Shown here: positions 1 through 7,838 of the stretch, piece after piece
Layout: every line of letters begins with the position of its first letter
Numbering within the stretch: position 1 is the first letter of the stretch
Assembly (NCBI GenBank): GCA_024229275.1
Contig: JAAESQ010000287.1
Coordinates: forward strand, 1 to 46,430
Direction of reading: 5' to 3'
Source: a bacterium
Lineage (GTDB): Bacteria > Acidobacteriota > Thermoanaerobaculia > Thermoanaerobaculales > Sulfomarinibacteraceae
Length of the DNA stretch: 46,430 nucleotides
Made by a program: the position numbers and the translations under genes
Notes under the pieces: model-generated
Seen by the model: the letters and a program-made list of their open reading frames with translations, nothing else
The model's database searches: none
Told to the model about the DNA's origin: nothing

Positions 1-87
1 CGGGGCAACGGGGCAACGGGGCAACGGGGCAACGGGGCAACGGGGCAACGGGGCAACGGGGCAACGGGGCAACGGGGCAACGGGGCA
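1..87. repeat. 8-bp tandem repeat at window edge
   Basis: Ten head-to-tail copies of the unit CGGGGCAA, followed by a partial copy, run from the first base. The array is perfect and probably continues past the window edge, so its true length is unknown. The unit is not a multiple of three and lies outside any gene seen here. It could be a real variable-number repeat or a contig-end assembly artefact. The following bases to about 217 contain no recognisable gene. Confidence 0.9.
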
Positions 88-217
88 TTGCGAGGGCGTC
101 GCAGGGCGACATCGGAAGGCCACGAGTAACAGGGCATCACACCTGAATTGTTAAAAAATACTGGAGAAGTCTTTCGATGACGAGGGGAATGCATCTGTAC
201 TATCTTGCTTCCCAGCT

Positions 218-2557
218 TCAGTCACCGGGGGCTCGGTGAGGAGCGCTGAGGTAACAGCCCTCGAATCGTGAGTGGTGGCGCAGAGAGTGAAGTGGCACGG
301 TCTGGCCCGATGTCTCTCGCCGTAAGCCCTCATAGAGCTTCACGAGTCCGCTCCGATTCTGCAGTAGCCACACCTCGAGAGACTGTCCTCTGTCGATGTC
401 GGTCGCCCGGATCGGTGCTTGAATGGAGTGAAGGAGGACGTCATCCCCTGCACGGTAGTAGCCGAATAGCCAACACCTTCGTTTCGCCTCATCGAGGAAA
501 GTCACCGCCACAAGATCGGGTGGGATCGGGGTCTCGTCCTCTTCAGGGGCTGTGATCTGTCCTCCATCCACAACAAGGCGGCGAAGGAGAGTGAGAAGCG
601 GCTCCGCGCTTTCGCAATCCTCTGCCCCCGTGGGTCGTGCCTCCCATGCAGTCGCCTCGACAAGCTCCATTGGAGCGAGACCCTTGAGTCGCGCCACACC
701 AAGATAGCGAAGACCGTAATATGGACCCTGATCATCCTTGGGATCGACGGGGAAAAGAATCCACCGAGCTCCGTCAGCATCGAGTTCTGTTCGCTTCTCG
801 CCTTCCAAATCCTGCGCGAGTTCTTCGACGAACGGGAGGGAGAGGACGATGCCTTCGTTGAAGAGTTCACCGCGCTCATCGATCCAGGCTGCATACGCTC
901 TCTTGGTGCTGGTTTCCTTGCCGCCGCGCGCTGTCAACAGGGGTGCAAGAAAGTCGTCCACTCGTGACGCGGGGAAACCGGAGTGAACAAGGAACTCGGC
1001 TATCTCTTCGATCTCGCGAGTACTTTTCCCGGTGGTCAGTCGGGCGAGTTCGACGATCCCATGGCCGAAGAACTCGAACCGGAGGCGTCCGCCCTGCCCC
1101 TGCGAGAGCATTGGGAGGAGACGGTAGGTAGAATAATTGACCGCGATGCGCATTCCCTGGTCGAATGGGAAGCCTCGGTGTCGGAGTTTGTCATAGGCGA
1201 GCTGGATCTCCGCTGCCGCCGCCATCACATGTTTGGCTCGGCGCGCCGAATAAAAAGCGCCATCGCCGAGAAACTTCTCAAAAGTGAGGCGCCTCCTGCC
1301 GCGGACTCGCTCCAAGCGGCTTTGGAACAAATACATGAACTGAAGGGCCTTCTCTTCAGCCGTCTGTCCCTTCTTTCTGACCTCTTCGAGCAAGGCGGTA
1401 AAGTTCGTCAAGTCGTAGACCAGACCGAAGCGTTTGACCGATGACTCGACGATCCCAGGGTTTGCGAAGTCGAATGGACGAGTTGATGTGGCTATAGGTG
1501 TGTGGCGAGAGCTGTGTACAAGGACTAAGTTGTTACCGCGTCGTTCCACCGGCAGGATTCGCTGTCGCAGGAGCACGATTAACTCACACATCTTGAGTCG
1601 TTCGCCGATACGGTTCAGTAGGCTCAAGTGAACAGGTGCAAATCCGAGATCCTCAATCAAGCCAGCCGAACGCAGAGCTTCAAGCAGAGTGGGTTCAAGG
1701 AATGCCTCGGGACGCCCGAGGTCGATCGTGTCGCCAACTGCAAGGTGAAGGAGGCCTAGAAGGGAATGATTGAGAGCAAGACGTTGGTCAAGAAGGGTAG
1801 ATGCGTGCGCACAGGTAGTCAGAAGGCTCTGTGCTTCCTGCCGCAGTTGGAGATCAAGATAGGGTGAAAGCTGACTGAAATTGGCAGGAAGGCCGGATTC
1901 GGCAAGCAGTAGGGGGTCCTGGCAGAGTTCGGTCACTAGGGGAGAAAGCGACGGTGCTTCAACCGCATGGGCAAGACGCTTGAGCCCGTCAATAGCGCGA
2001 ATCGCCGCGCGATGCATGAGATCGGCGAACACTCTGGCGATGTCATATTGAAACCACGAACCCTTCTCACGGCCAATCTCGAGTTCGCGGCGCCGAGCGA
2101 GTCGTGGGATGGCTTCTACTGCAGACGCCACATCCTGTGAGTGGAAGAGCAGGAATACTTCGACAAAACCACGGCCATAGTCATTGAGCATGGCGTTCTC
2201 GAGCAGAGCGGTCAGTGATCGCAGGTAGCGATCGCGATGCACCATGACCTTTGATTTGTCGCCACCTCGTCGGAGTTCTCGGTCGACACGGTACTCAAGC
2301 TCGACGGCCAACTGTTTCTCGATCTCTCGGCGCAGCTGTTGAATACCGCTAGAAACGAGAACAGGGTAGCCGCGAGCGACGACGACCTGCTCGTCCGGGG
2401 CAAATAGCGGATACGGATCCGGCAACGTGGAGGCGAGGCAGTTCAGTCGCTCGGGCCAGGCTCCAGAGACCTCCCGCCGGGTGAGGAATACAGGCTCACC
2501 CAGATCCTGCGCGAGAACCTCTAGAAGCGAAGCGGCAGCCGTAGCGCGAGTTGGCAT
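218..2557 (-). CDS. class III adenylate/guanylate cyclase-like protein
   Basis: This encodes a large protein of 779 residues from the ATG at 2557. A reading from a GTG at 2647 would add 30 residues but has no better ribosome site. Residues about 375-510 resemble a class III nucleotide cyclase core: the segment YDLTNFTALLE near residue 382 matches the first metal-binding Asp region and FLGDGAF near 432 matches the second. The flanking approximately 370 N-terminal and 270 C-terminal residues match no family I recognise. No signal peptide or membrane segment is evident, so it is probably cytoplasmic. The domain is divergent, and whether it makes cAMP, cGMP or nothing is unknown. It lies 111 bases downstream of a same-strand diguanylate cyclase gene, which hints at a shared role in nucleotide signalling. 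The cyclase-like call is moderately sure; catalytic activity is not established. Confidence 0.6.
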   Translation of the reverse strand: MPTRATAAASLLEVLAQDLGEPVFLTRREVSGAWPERLNCLASTLPDPYPLFAPDEQVVVARGYPVLVSSGIQQLRREIEKQLAVELEYRVDRELRRGGDKSKVMVHRDRYLRSLTALLENAMLNDYGRGFVEVFLLFHSQDVASAVEAIPRLARRRELEIGREKGSWFQYDIARVFADLMHRAAIRAIDGLKRLAHAVEAPSLSPLVTELCQDPLLLAESGLPANFSQLSPYLDLQLRQEAQSLLTTCAHASTLLDQRLALNHSLLGLLHLAVGDTIDLGRPEAFLEPTLLEALRSAGLIEDLGFAPVHLSLLNRIGERLKMCELIVLLRQRILPVERRGNNLVLVHSSRHTPIATSTRPFDFANPGIVESSVKRFGLVYDLTNFTALLEEVRKKGQTAEEKALQFMYLFQSRLERVRGRRRLTFEKFLGDGAFYSARRAKHVMAAAAEIQLAYDKLRHRGFPFDQGMRIAVNYSTYRLLPMLSQGQGGRLRFEFFGHGIVELARLTTGKSTREIEEIAEFLVHSGFPASRVDDFLAPLLTARGGKETSTKRAYAAWIDERGELFNEGIVLSLPFVEELAQDLEGEKRTELDADGARWILFPVDPKDDQGPYYGLRYLGVARLKGLAPMELVEATAWEARPTGAEDCESAEPLLTLLRRLVVDGGQITAPEEDETPIPPDLVAVTFLDEAKRRCWLFGYYRAGDDVLLHSIQAPIRATDIDRGQSLEVWLLQNRSGLVKLYEGLRRETSGQTVPLHSLRHHSRFEGCYLSAPHRAPGD

Positions 2558-2563
2558 GCTCTC

Positions 2564-2569
2564 ATTGTA
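2564..2569 (-). promoter_or_regulatory. putative -10 element for leaderless start
   Basis: The minus strand reads TACAAT (five of six matches to TATAAT) followed by six bases and then the ATG at 2557. No Shine-Dalgarno site precedes that ATG. This places the expected transcription start at or next to the A of the start codon. I see no convincing -35 hexamer at the usual distance. Confidence 0.35.
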
Positions 2570-2668
2570 GGGGGATTTTTCGAAGATAGCAGCCGGGCAA
2601 GGTCCATTTGCGTTTCTCAGGCGGTGCAGCGTGAAACCTGACTCCACGGTAGAGAGAGTCGTTACTCA

Positions 2669-3856
2669 CTACACAGAAGGCTCTTCCGGGACGTGGCTCG
2701 GCTGTTGAAAAGAGCCACTGGCTTCATCCTCGTTCCATGCGCATACGGTCAGGTTCCGACCGGTATCTTTGGCTTGATACATACTTGCATCAGCCTGTCT
2801 TATAAGCTCATTCTTTGCGGCGACAGGATCAATCGTGTCAGAGTGCACTGTCGGCAGGACATCGGAGCGCAACGTTGCGATCCCGAGGCTACAAGTGATG
2901 ATCCTGCGAATCTCCAATGCCGGATAATTCAGCGGGTCGTTTGGATCGGCGTGCTCGAGAAAAACTGCCGTTTCGAGGTTCTTTCGCACAGTTTCCGCAA
3001 TCCAGTAAACTTCCTGTCGGCCGGCGCCGGGGACAACAATGACGAATTCATCCCCACCGTAGCGAGCGGCAATCGCTTGGCCGGGTAACACCTGGCGAAG
3101 AGTCTGCCCAACTTCGCGGAGAACCCTGCTGCCGACAAGATGCCCATAGGCATCGTTGATGGTTTTGAAGTGATCGAGGTCAAGGAATATGAGGCCGCAT
3201 TCGCGATGATTCCCGAGGGCCTCCTCGATCACCTGGGAGAGGCGATGATGAAGGTAGCGGTCATTGAACAGTCCAGTGAGGTCGTCCCGCTTGGCAATCT
3301 CACGGGATCGTTGTGCTTCGACAGCATTGGTGAGAGCCGCCGAGATGGTCTGCGCGAAAATTAAAAGAAGGTCAAGGTCTGTCGTGTTGTAGCCGGCACG
3401 ACCGCGATGGTTGATGAGTTCGATGACACCGATGGTCTCGCCTTCAACGTGAAGAGGGGCGCAGATGAGCGAGCTAATCTCGAAACTTCCCTCTGACGGG
3501 ATGTGGTTGAGAAACAATGGATCGTTGTGCGGATCGTTGCTGGCGTAGGCCTGACCTGTGAGATACACGTGACCAACGATGCCTTGAGTCGCGAAGACTC
3601 GCGTTCCAACCAGACGATCTGCCATCTGGCCGAAGCAAATGGCAGCGACAAGTTCGTGTTCTGCGGGATTGTCCTGCCCAAGAATGGGGTCGTTGAGGAA
3701 AATCGATCCTGCTTCGGAAGGAACAAAGTCATACGCACGAGTCAGAATATCGTTGAAGATGTGCGCCAGATCGAGATCGTATGACGGTGACTTGGCGCGG
3801 TGTTCGCGCTTGAGAAAGTGCCCCAGTTCGGGGTTGGAAAGGCATCGCATATCCAT
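2669..3856 (-). CDS. GAF domain diguanylate cyclase (GGDEF)
   Basis: The product is expected to make the second messenger c-di-GMP from two GTP. A GAF sensor domain covers roughly residues 30-180 and a GGDEF domain the region from about 190 to 375. The exact signature GGDEF lies near residue 267 in the context ARYGGDEFVIVVPG, with the upstream FLDLDHFKTINDAYGH segment typical of active enzymes. An RxxD inhibitory site is not visible at its usual place five residues before GGDEF, so product feedback inhibition may be absent. There is no signal peptide or membrane helix, which suggests a soluble enzyme. The ATG at 3856 is chosen; a TTG at 3865 in the same frame is possible, and neither has a clear ribosome site. 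A terminator upstream separates it from the protease gene. Confidence 0.9.
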   Translation of the reverse strand: MDMRCLSNPELGHFLKREHRAKSPSYDLDLAHIFNDILTRAYDFVPSEAGSIFLNDPILGQDNPAEHELVAAICFGQMADRLVGTRVFATQGIVGHVYLTGQAYASNDPHNDPLFLNHIPSEGSFEISSLICAPLHVEGETIGVIELINHRGRAGYNTTDLDLLLIFAQTISAALTNAVEAQRSREIAKRDDLTGLFNDRYLHHRLSQVIEEALGNHRECGLIFLDLDHFKTINDAYGHLVGSRVLREVGQTLRQVLPGQAIAARYGGDEFVIVVPGAGRQEVYWIAETVRKNLETAVFLEHADPNDPLNYPALEIRRIITCSLGIATLRSDVLPTVHSDTIDPVAAKNELIRQADASMYQAKDTGRNLTVCAWNEDEASGSFQQPSHVPEEPSV

Positions 3857-3892
3857 TGGTGTCAATAACCCGCAAAGCTCAGAATATCAGAC

Positions 3893-3921
3893 AAGAGAAA
3901 CGGGCCTCTGTTGAGGCCCGT
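3893..3921 (-). terminator. rho-independent terminator after the protease gene
   Basis: A perfect 9-bp stem (ACGGGCCTC paired with GAGGCCCGT, four-base loop) is followed on the minus strand by TTTCTCTTGTCT. It lies about 25 bases past the protease stop codon and before the diguanylate cyclase gene, so it probably ends protease transcription. The T-tract is interrupted, which lowers the certainty slightly. Confidence 0.8.
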
Positions 3922-3946
3922 CTGTTGTAGGTCGTAATGGTTGCTT

Positions 3947-6076
3947 CTAAGGCTTGCCAACAATGGTCGTGGCGTCGTTCGAGGCCCAGTCAATGACTGA
4001 TGAGGTGACCAAGATGCCCGACCCGGAGGTGACCTTGATCAGTGCGTATCCTCCAGTCACGAATGTGCTGTAGCGGCTCAGATAGGGTTGTATGTCCTGA
4101 TAGAACGAGTTCGGATTCAAAGGTACTGAAAATGCTCCCACGCGGGTTCCGGCACGAGTGTATAGGGTGACACTGACAGTTGCTGAAGCGCCGCTGGTAT
4201 TGGTGAAGGCGATGTTGGTACGGAAGTCTGAGTTCTCCTTAAGCTGAGTGAGCCACACTTCATCGTTCAGGCTGAGCGTCTGGTGAGGTGTGTAGACATC
4301 GTAGAACTGGCCGAAAGATCCTGTGCATGTGAAGCTGCTGATGCTGTAGGTGCGATTTGTACCTCGCAGCATTTGATCAGACTCGATCATTAATGGCCCC
4401 GTCGCCTTTGTGAGACCGAGCACTGCTACCACATCGGTCAGAAACAGCTGTTCGCTATTGGGAATCGTAGTTTCGTAAATGTAGGTCGTTCCATTCGCAT
4501 AGAGTGTCAGCTTGACATTTGCGATTGAACCGGAGCGGTTGAGCAGCGAGATGTCGGTGCGCCAATTGCTGCCGCTTTGGCCCGGACTGCGAACAGCGAC
4601 CGGCGTCCAATAGGTGAATGCAGCACCTCCTCCACCTTCCAGAAACTGATAGGCCAACACGGCTTCAACCCGTGAACGTGTGATGCCGTTTCTGGTGTCG
4701 GTGATGGCATTGCCTGTCGCCTTGAATGCTGCCAGCAGGTCCGCCGGGTTGGTGTTTGGGCGAAGCCCAAAGATCTGGGCCGCAACGCCTGCGGCGTAGG
4801 GGGCTGCGGCTGAAGTCCCGCCAAACTGGGTATCGTATCCGCCGCCGAGAGTCGGCGTATTTGCGAAGTGTGATGGGGCAAGGATGTCGAGATAGGTACC
4901 TGAGTTCGAGTAGCAAGCAATCATGTCCGCAGCAGTTGTTGTGTTCGTGCAACCCTCAGGCAGGCAAGCAGTTTCGCCCGAGAATCCAAGGCCACCGAGA
5001 TCGTCGTCAAACACAGCCCCTACTGAAACGACGTTTGACATGCAGGCCGGAAAGGCTTGACCGTCGCTGCAGCCGTCGTTGCCAGATGATGCGAAAACAC
5101 TGACTCCGACATCCTCCAACTGGGCTAGTACTGCGGCCATGGCGGGGAGATCCTGATCGCAAATGTAGTTGATGCTCTGATCGTCGAAGAGTCCGCCGAA
5201 TGAGAAGCTGACCAACCGTAGTGGCTCACCGTGTGAATTCCGCCCAGCATAGACATCGTCGAGTGCATCGACTACGCCTCCCGAATCACCGTTGCCTTCG
5301 TCGTCCAACACTTTGATCGCCCACAGTATGGCGCCTGGCGCCATGCCGCCTGTGAGACCGGCAGCGATGCCGGCTGCGGAGGTGCCGTGACCGTAGTCAT
5401 CGATGCCCCAATTCTCCGTTTGGGTATTTGTGTAGTCCTCGCCTACTTTCACTTTGGTTCCCGCAGGAAGCTCCGGGTGCTCCCAATCGATGCCGGTGTC
5501 AAAAATAGCGATGGCAACTCCAGAACCGGTTCCGCCGAGCGTTTGAAGGTCGTCAGCATTCATGAGAGCGGCGCCCTCGATGCGATTGGCCTTAAGTTTG
5601 ACGACGGGCTCGATCGCCTGAACTATCGGCAGTGCAGCGAGTTCATCGAGAGTGTCCGATGGCACTTCACCGATGACGATCGGACTGAATTTCAGAGATC
5701 GTTTTGCCTGAAAGCCAGATGCCTTTGCCATCCGGGAGAACTCGTGTTCGGCGGCTGCAATGTGCTGGGCCCGCAAGGTGTCGAATGCTGGATCACCGAT
5801 CTTGCCTGCGCCCGGAACGATGGGCTGAGCCAACGTTACGATGACTTTGAGCAGCGATCCGGGTTCTTTGCTGGTAGCTTTGAGCTGCAGAGAGGGGGCC
5901 AGTTTGGCGGCTGCTGCCCTGAGCTGAGGTTGGAACCGAAGCGGTTGTTCGAGCGTTGGCGGCGGTTCGAGGAGAGGTTCGTTCTTGGTGAGGGTGTTCG
6001 GTGGAGTGGCGAACACGGTCTGGGTGATGAGGCACCCTCCGATAACGAGGGATAGCCAGATCCTAGATGGTGTCAT
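3947..6076 (-). CDS. secreted subtilisin-like serine protease (S8)
   Basis: A 709-residue subtilase with an N-terminal signal peptide (about residues 1-23, cut expected after VFA), so it is exported. A propeptide-like segment precedes the catalytic domain at about 185-475. The catalytic triad is visible: Asp193 in FDTGID, His230 in GHGTS and Ser422 in GGTSAAAP, with Asn333 in SSGND as the likely oxyanion residue. Several cysteines (for example in CDQD, FPACMS, ACLPEGC and IACYS) suggest disulfides. The C-terminal 230 residues hold two similar beta-rich repeats, one starting near SNWRTDISLLN and the other near SDFRTNIAFTN. I recall such repeats in exported acidobacterial proteins. The ATG is preceded by AAGGAGG at good spacing. 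A CTCGCC/GGCGAG hairpin lies in the leader at 6103-6121. Substrate is unknown. Confidence 0.93.
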   Translation of the reverse strand: MTPSRIWLSLVIGGCLITQTVFATPPNTLTKNEPLLEPPPTLEQPLRFQPQLRAAAAKLAPSLQLKATSKEPGSLLKVIVTLAQPIVPGAGKIGDPAFDTLRAQHIAAAEHEFSRMAKASGFQAKRSLKFSPIVIGEVPSDTLDELAALPIVQAIEPVVKLKANRIEGAALMNADDLQTLGGTGSGVAIAIFDTGIDWEHPELPAGTKVKVGEDYTNTQTENWGIDDYGHGTSAAGIAAGLTGGMAPGAILWAIKVLDDEGNGDSGGVVDALDDVYAGRNSHGEPLRLVSFSFGGLFDDQSINYICDQDLPAMAAVLAQLEDVGVSVFASSGNDGCSDGQAFPACMSNVVSVGAVFDDDLGGLGFSGETACLPEGCTNTTTAADMIACYSNSGTYLDILAPSHFANTPTLGGGYDTQFGGTSAAAPYAAGVAAQIFGLRPNTNPADLLAAFKATGNAITDTRNGITRSRVEAVLAYQFLEGGGGAAFTYWTPVAVRSPGQSGSNWRTDISLLNRSGSIANVKLTLYANGTTYIYETTIPNSEQLFLTDVVAVLGLTKATGPLMIESDQMLRGTNRTYSISSFTCTGSFGQFYDVYTPHQTLSLNDEVWLTQLKENSDFRTNIAFTNTSGASATVSVTLYTRAGTRVGAFSVPLNPNSFYQDIQPYLSRYSTFVTGGYALIKVTSGSGILVTSSVIDWASNDATTIVGKP

Positions 6077-6187
6077 TGTTGTCCTCCTTGAGACTGGATG
6101 AACTCGCCGCTTTATGGCGAGAGGTATTCTGAAGATAGGGACACAGCCCCATCATACCCTTAATGGAACACCAGTTGGTTGCCCTGA

Positions 6188-6193
6188 TATTCT
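6188..6193 (+). promoter_or_regulatory. putative -10 element for tadA
   Basis: TATTCT lies six bases before the tadA ATG at 6200, and no Shine-Dalgarno site is present. The arrangement matches a leaderless start. It matches only four of six consensus bases and no clear -35 was found, so support comes mainly from the same spacing at other genes in the window. Confidence 0.3.
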
Positions 6194-6199
6194 TGGGCC

Positions 6200-6679
6200 A
6201 TGTTGCCGGACTGGGTATTTGATGATGAGGATCACCGCTTTATGGCTGAGGCCTTCAACGAAGCGCGTGCCGCTGGAGAGCGAAACGAGGTCCCTATTGG
6301 GGCGATTGTAGTTCAGGATAATAAGGTGATTGCACGCGCTGGAAATACCCGGCAGGAGATGAGTGATCCCACGGGACACGCCGAAATTGTCGCTCTACGT
6401 CGTGCTGCGTCTGCAAACGGAGACTGGCGGCTCGAGGACTGTACCCTCTATGTCACGCTCGAGCCATGTCCGATGTGCGTAAGCGCCTGTCGTCAGGCGC
6501 GATTAGATTTGGTTGTCTGGGGGGCCTCGGATCCGGCGGTGGGTGCCTGCGGTACGGTGATTGACTTGGCGACAGATCCGAGGCTGGGCCCTGCCCTTGT
6601 GCATCGGGGTGGATGCGAAGCGGATAGCTGCAAGGAGTTGTTGACGGCCTTTTTTGCCAAACGACGTCGATCGTCGTAG
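6200..6679 (+). CDS. tadA: tRNA adenosine(34) deaminase
   Basis: The product converts wobble adenosine 34 of tRNA-Arg(ACG) to inosine. The 159 residues match the usual length. The cytidine deaminase-fold zinc site is complete: His60 and catalytic Glu62 in GHAEIVAL, and Cys90 and Cys93 in TLEPCPMC. The N-terminal EVPIGAIVV segment is also typical of the family. A related guanine deaminase or free nucleoside deaminase is the main alternative, but the motif set fits TadA best. The next features on the same strand are two tRNA genes, and the promoter assigned to them overlaps the tadA stop codon. The ATG at 6200 has no ribosome binding site and may be read from a leaderless mRNA. Confidence 0.92.
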   Translation: MLPDWVFDDEDHRFMAEAFNEARAAGERNEVPIGAIVVQDNKVIARAGNTRQEMSDPTGHAEIVALRRAASANGDWRLEDCTLYVTLEPCPMCVSACRQARLDLVVWGASDPAVGACGTVIDLATDPRLGPALVHRGGCEADSCKELLTAFFAKRRRSS

Positions 6680-6682
6680 AAT
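6654..6682 (+). promoter_or_regulatory. sigma-70-type promoter for the tRNA-Ser/SRP RNA unit
   Basis: TTGCCA at 6654-6659 and TAGAAT at 6677-6682 are separated by exactly 17 bases, and each matches five of six consensus bases. Transcription would begin near 6689, eight bases before the first tRNA-Ser. The -10 hexamer overlaps the tadA stop codon TAG. Confidence 0.7.
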
Positions 6683-6696
6683 ACGACGCCCTGTGT

Positions 6697-6786
6697 GGTG
6701 AGGTGCCGGAGTGGTCGAACGGGGCGGTCTCGAAAACCGTTGACCCTTCACGGGGTCCGTGGGTTCGAATCCCACCCTCACCGCCA
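6697..6786 (+). tRNA. tRNA-Ser (anticodon CGA)
   Basis: A 90-base class II tRNA with the CCA end encoded. The acceptor stem pairs GGTGAGG with CCTCACC, the discriminator is G, and the T arm contains GGTTCGAATCC. The anticodon loop CTCGAAA gives anticodon CGA, reading UCG. The long variable arm is as expected for serine. Confidence 0.97.
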
Positions 6787-6809
6787 TGTTCTCTGAAAGA
6801 TTGCGAGTC

Positions 6810-6899
6810 GGTGAGGTGTCCGAGTGGCCGAAGGAGCACGCTTGGAAAGCGTGTGTGGGGGTAACTCCACCGCGGGTTCGAATCCCGCCCTCACCGCCA
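6810..6899 (+). tRNA. tRNA-Ser (anticodon GGA)
   Basis: A second 90-base class II tRNA lies 23 bases after the first and has the same acceptor stem (GGTGAGG/CCTCACC) and an encoded CCA. The anticodon stem CACGC/GCGTG encloses the loop TTGGAAA, giving anticodon GGA, which reads UCC and UCU. No separate promoter is evident, so it is probably transcribed with its neighbour. Confidence 0.97.
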
Positions 6900-6914
6900 T
6901 CATTTTGATGCCGT

Positions 6915-7043
6915 GAGAGCCCTCTATGGAGTTCGGGCCCTGTGCATCGTCGCCCTTCGAACCGTGTCAGACCCGGAAGGGAGCAGCACTAAGGAGGCAA
7001 ACGACGAGTGCCGCAGGACACCCGGGCTCCATAGAGGGCTCTC
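6915..7043 (+). ncRNA. ffs: signal recognition particle RNA (4.5S type)
   Basis: The conserved domain IV hairpin is present near 6966-6987, including GTCAGACCCGGAAGGGAGCA with a GGAA tetraloop and the asymmetric internal loop bound by Ffh. The two ends form a perfect 17-bp closing helix (GAGAGCCCTCTATGGAG with its complement). With about 129 bases and a single long hairpin it is the short bacterial form without an Alu domain. Five T residues directly after the closing helix (7044-7048) make the helix double as an intrinsic terminator. It begins 15 bases after the second tRNA-Ser, so it may be processed from a common transcript. Confidence 0.95.
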
Positions 7044-7104
7044 TTTTTGAACCCGCATGTGGCGACAGTTTTCTGCTGCGGCCGGCGATGCACCGCACCC
7101 CGGC

Positions 7105-7172
7105 GCGTTTTCGACCCAAGGGGTGCTCGACGTAGCCCAACTACGCCTCCGCGCCCCTCGGGTCGAAAACGC
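7105..7172. repeat. palindromic element, copy A
   Basis: A 68-base palindrome. The outer arms GCGTTTTCGACCC and GGGTCGAAAACGC are perfect 13-bp complements, the middle pairs GGGGTG with CGCCCC, and the apex pairs CGTAG with CTACG. Its 24-base core (7125-7148) matches the reverse complement of the core of a second palindrome at 8063-8086 at 21 positions, and two of the three differences exchange a G-C pair for a C-G pair. It lies in a gene-poor stretch after the SRP RNA and belongs to no open frame that looks real. Confidence 0.8.
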
Positions 7173-7277
7173 ACCTGGCCACGAGTCCAATCTGGAACAA
7201 GACTCTTACAAACCTGAGTGCTGACTCGCTGTTGGCTTCCAGAATCCCGACAGTAGGGCTGTGCCCTTGGTCTGTTT

Positions 7278-7838
7278 CTAATGCATTCTCGAAGGGCTTA
7301 CCTCAACCTGAGGGCGAGCTCTCAAGCTGACACTTGTTGATGTACGCGGATCCTCAGCTGAAAATCCGGTTGTATAACCAATGCCTCCGGCTGAGATTCT
7401 TGCCTTGCCATTTTCTTTTGTGGCAACGAAGACCGTGCTTCCACGATTCGAAGAACAACTCGATTGGGCGATGTTTCCATCGCCATCATTCAAAGTCAGA
7501 CGGCTCTCCCGATTGCTGATCTTTAGCTCTGCGTGAGTTAGCTCGCCAGAATCTTCGATCCTTTCTCGGAGTCGTTGAAGCCCAAGATGTGCCTCATGAT
7601 TAGCAGACCATAGATCAACTCCATACCCTCTCGTGGATGATCTGAGGCGCAACTCCGCTGTGTTTTGTCTAGCGGAGATGGTACATGTTGGATATCCATG
7701 TGTTTGTTCTAGCCCCAGTCTCATCGTCGCGTTGTTGAAGTATGGTTGTCCGGATGAACAGAGCAGTTTTGTTGACTCTACAGCGAACGAAATGTGGGTC
7801 TTTTCGGTCGGATCGGCAATCTCGAGTACTGGTCGCAT
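7278..7838 (-). CDS. hypothetical protein, 5' end possibly frameshifted
   Basis: A 186-residue frame from the ATG at 7838 that I cannot assign to a family. Its middle has short, weakly repeated beta-type segments (for example AELRLRSSTRG, AELKISNRESRLTLND and TVFVATKENGKARISAGG). They resemble proteins built from repeated strand-turn units around 'D-x-G' turns. The frame stays open and protein-like upstream to a TAA at 7896-7898, reading for example LGNLRGRFSAVNP, but offers no start codon there. A good Shine-Dalgarno site (GGAGG at 7889-7893) with an ATG at 7882 at six-base spacing sits in another frame. This suggests a frameshift, either a real decay event or a sequencing error, near 7840-7880. 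Function is unknown, and the gene may be a remnant. Confidence 0.45.
   Translation of the reverse strand: MRPVLEIADPTEKTHISFAVESTKLLCSSGQPYFNNATMRLGLEQTHGYPTCTISARQNTAELRLRSSTRGYGVDLWSANHEAHLGLQRLRERIEDSGELTHAELKISNRESRLTLNDGDGNIAQSSCSSNRGSTVFVATKENGKARISAGGIGYTTGFSAEDPRTSTSVSLRARPQVEVSPSRMH

Noticed and set aside
1-87. CRISPR array
   Set aside because: The units are contiguous 8-bp repeats without spacers, and no cas gene is present.
268-1631. Plus-strand open frames opposite the cyclase-like gene
   Set aside because: They lie wholly antisense to a long gene with recognisable motifs, have no ribosome sites and show arginine/serine-rich shadow composition.
5387-6055. 222-codon plus-strand frame opposite the protease
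   Set aside because: It mirrors the codons of the S8 protease, whose catalytic triad is complete; there is no motif or start site in the antisense frame.
6151-6156. TATGAT as a -10 for the protease gene on the minus strand
   Set aside because: Position is plausible, but the hexamer at the -35 distance (ACCAAC) does not resemble the consensus, so it was not listed as a feature.
6924-7190. Short minus-strand frames across the SRP RNA and palindrome A
   Set aside because: The region is explained by the SRP RNA and the palindrome; the translations are low-complexity and have no family signature.
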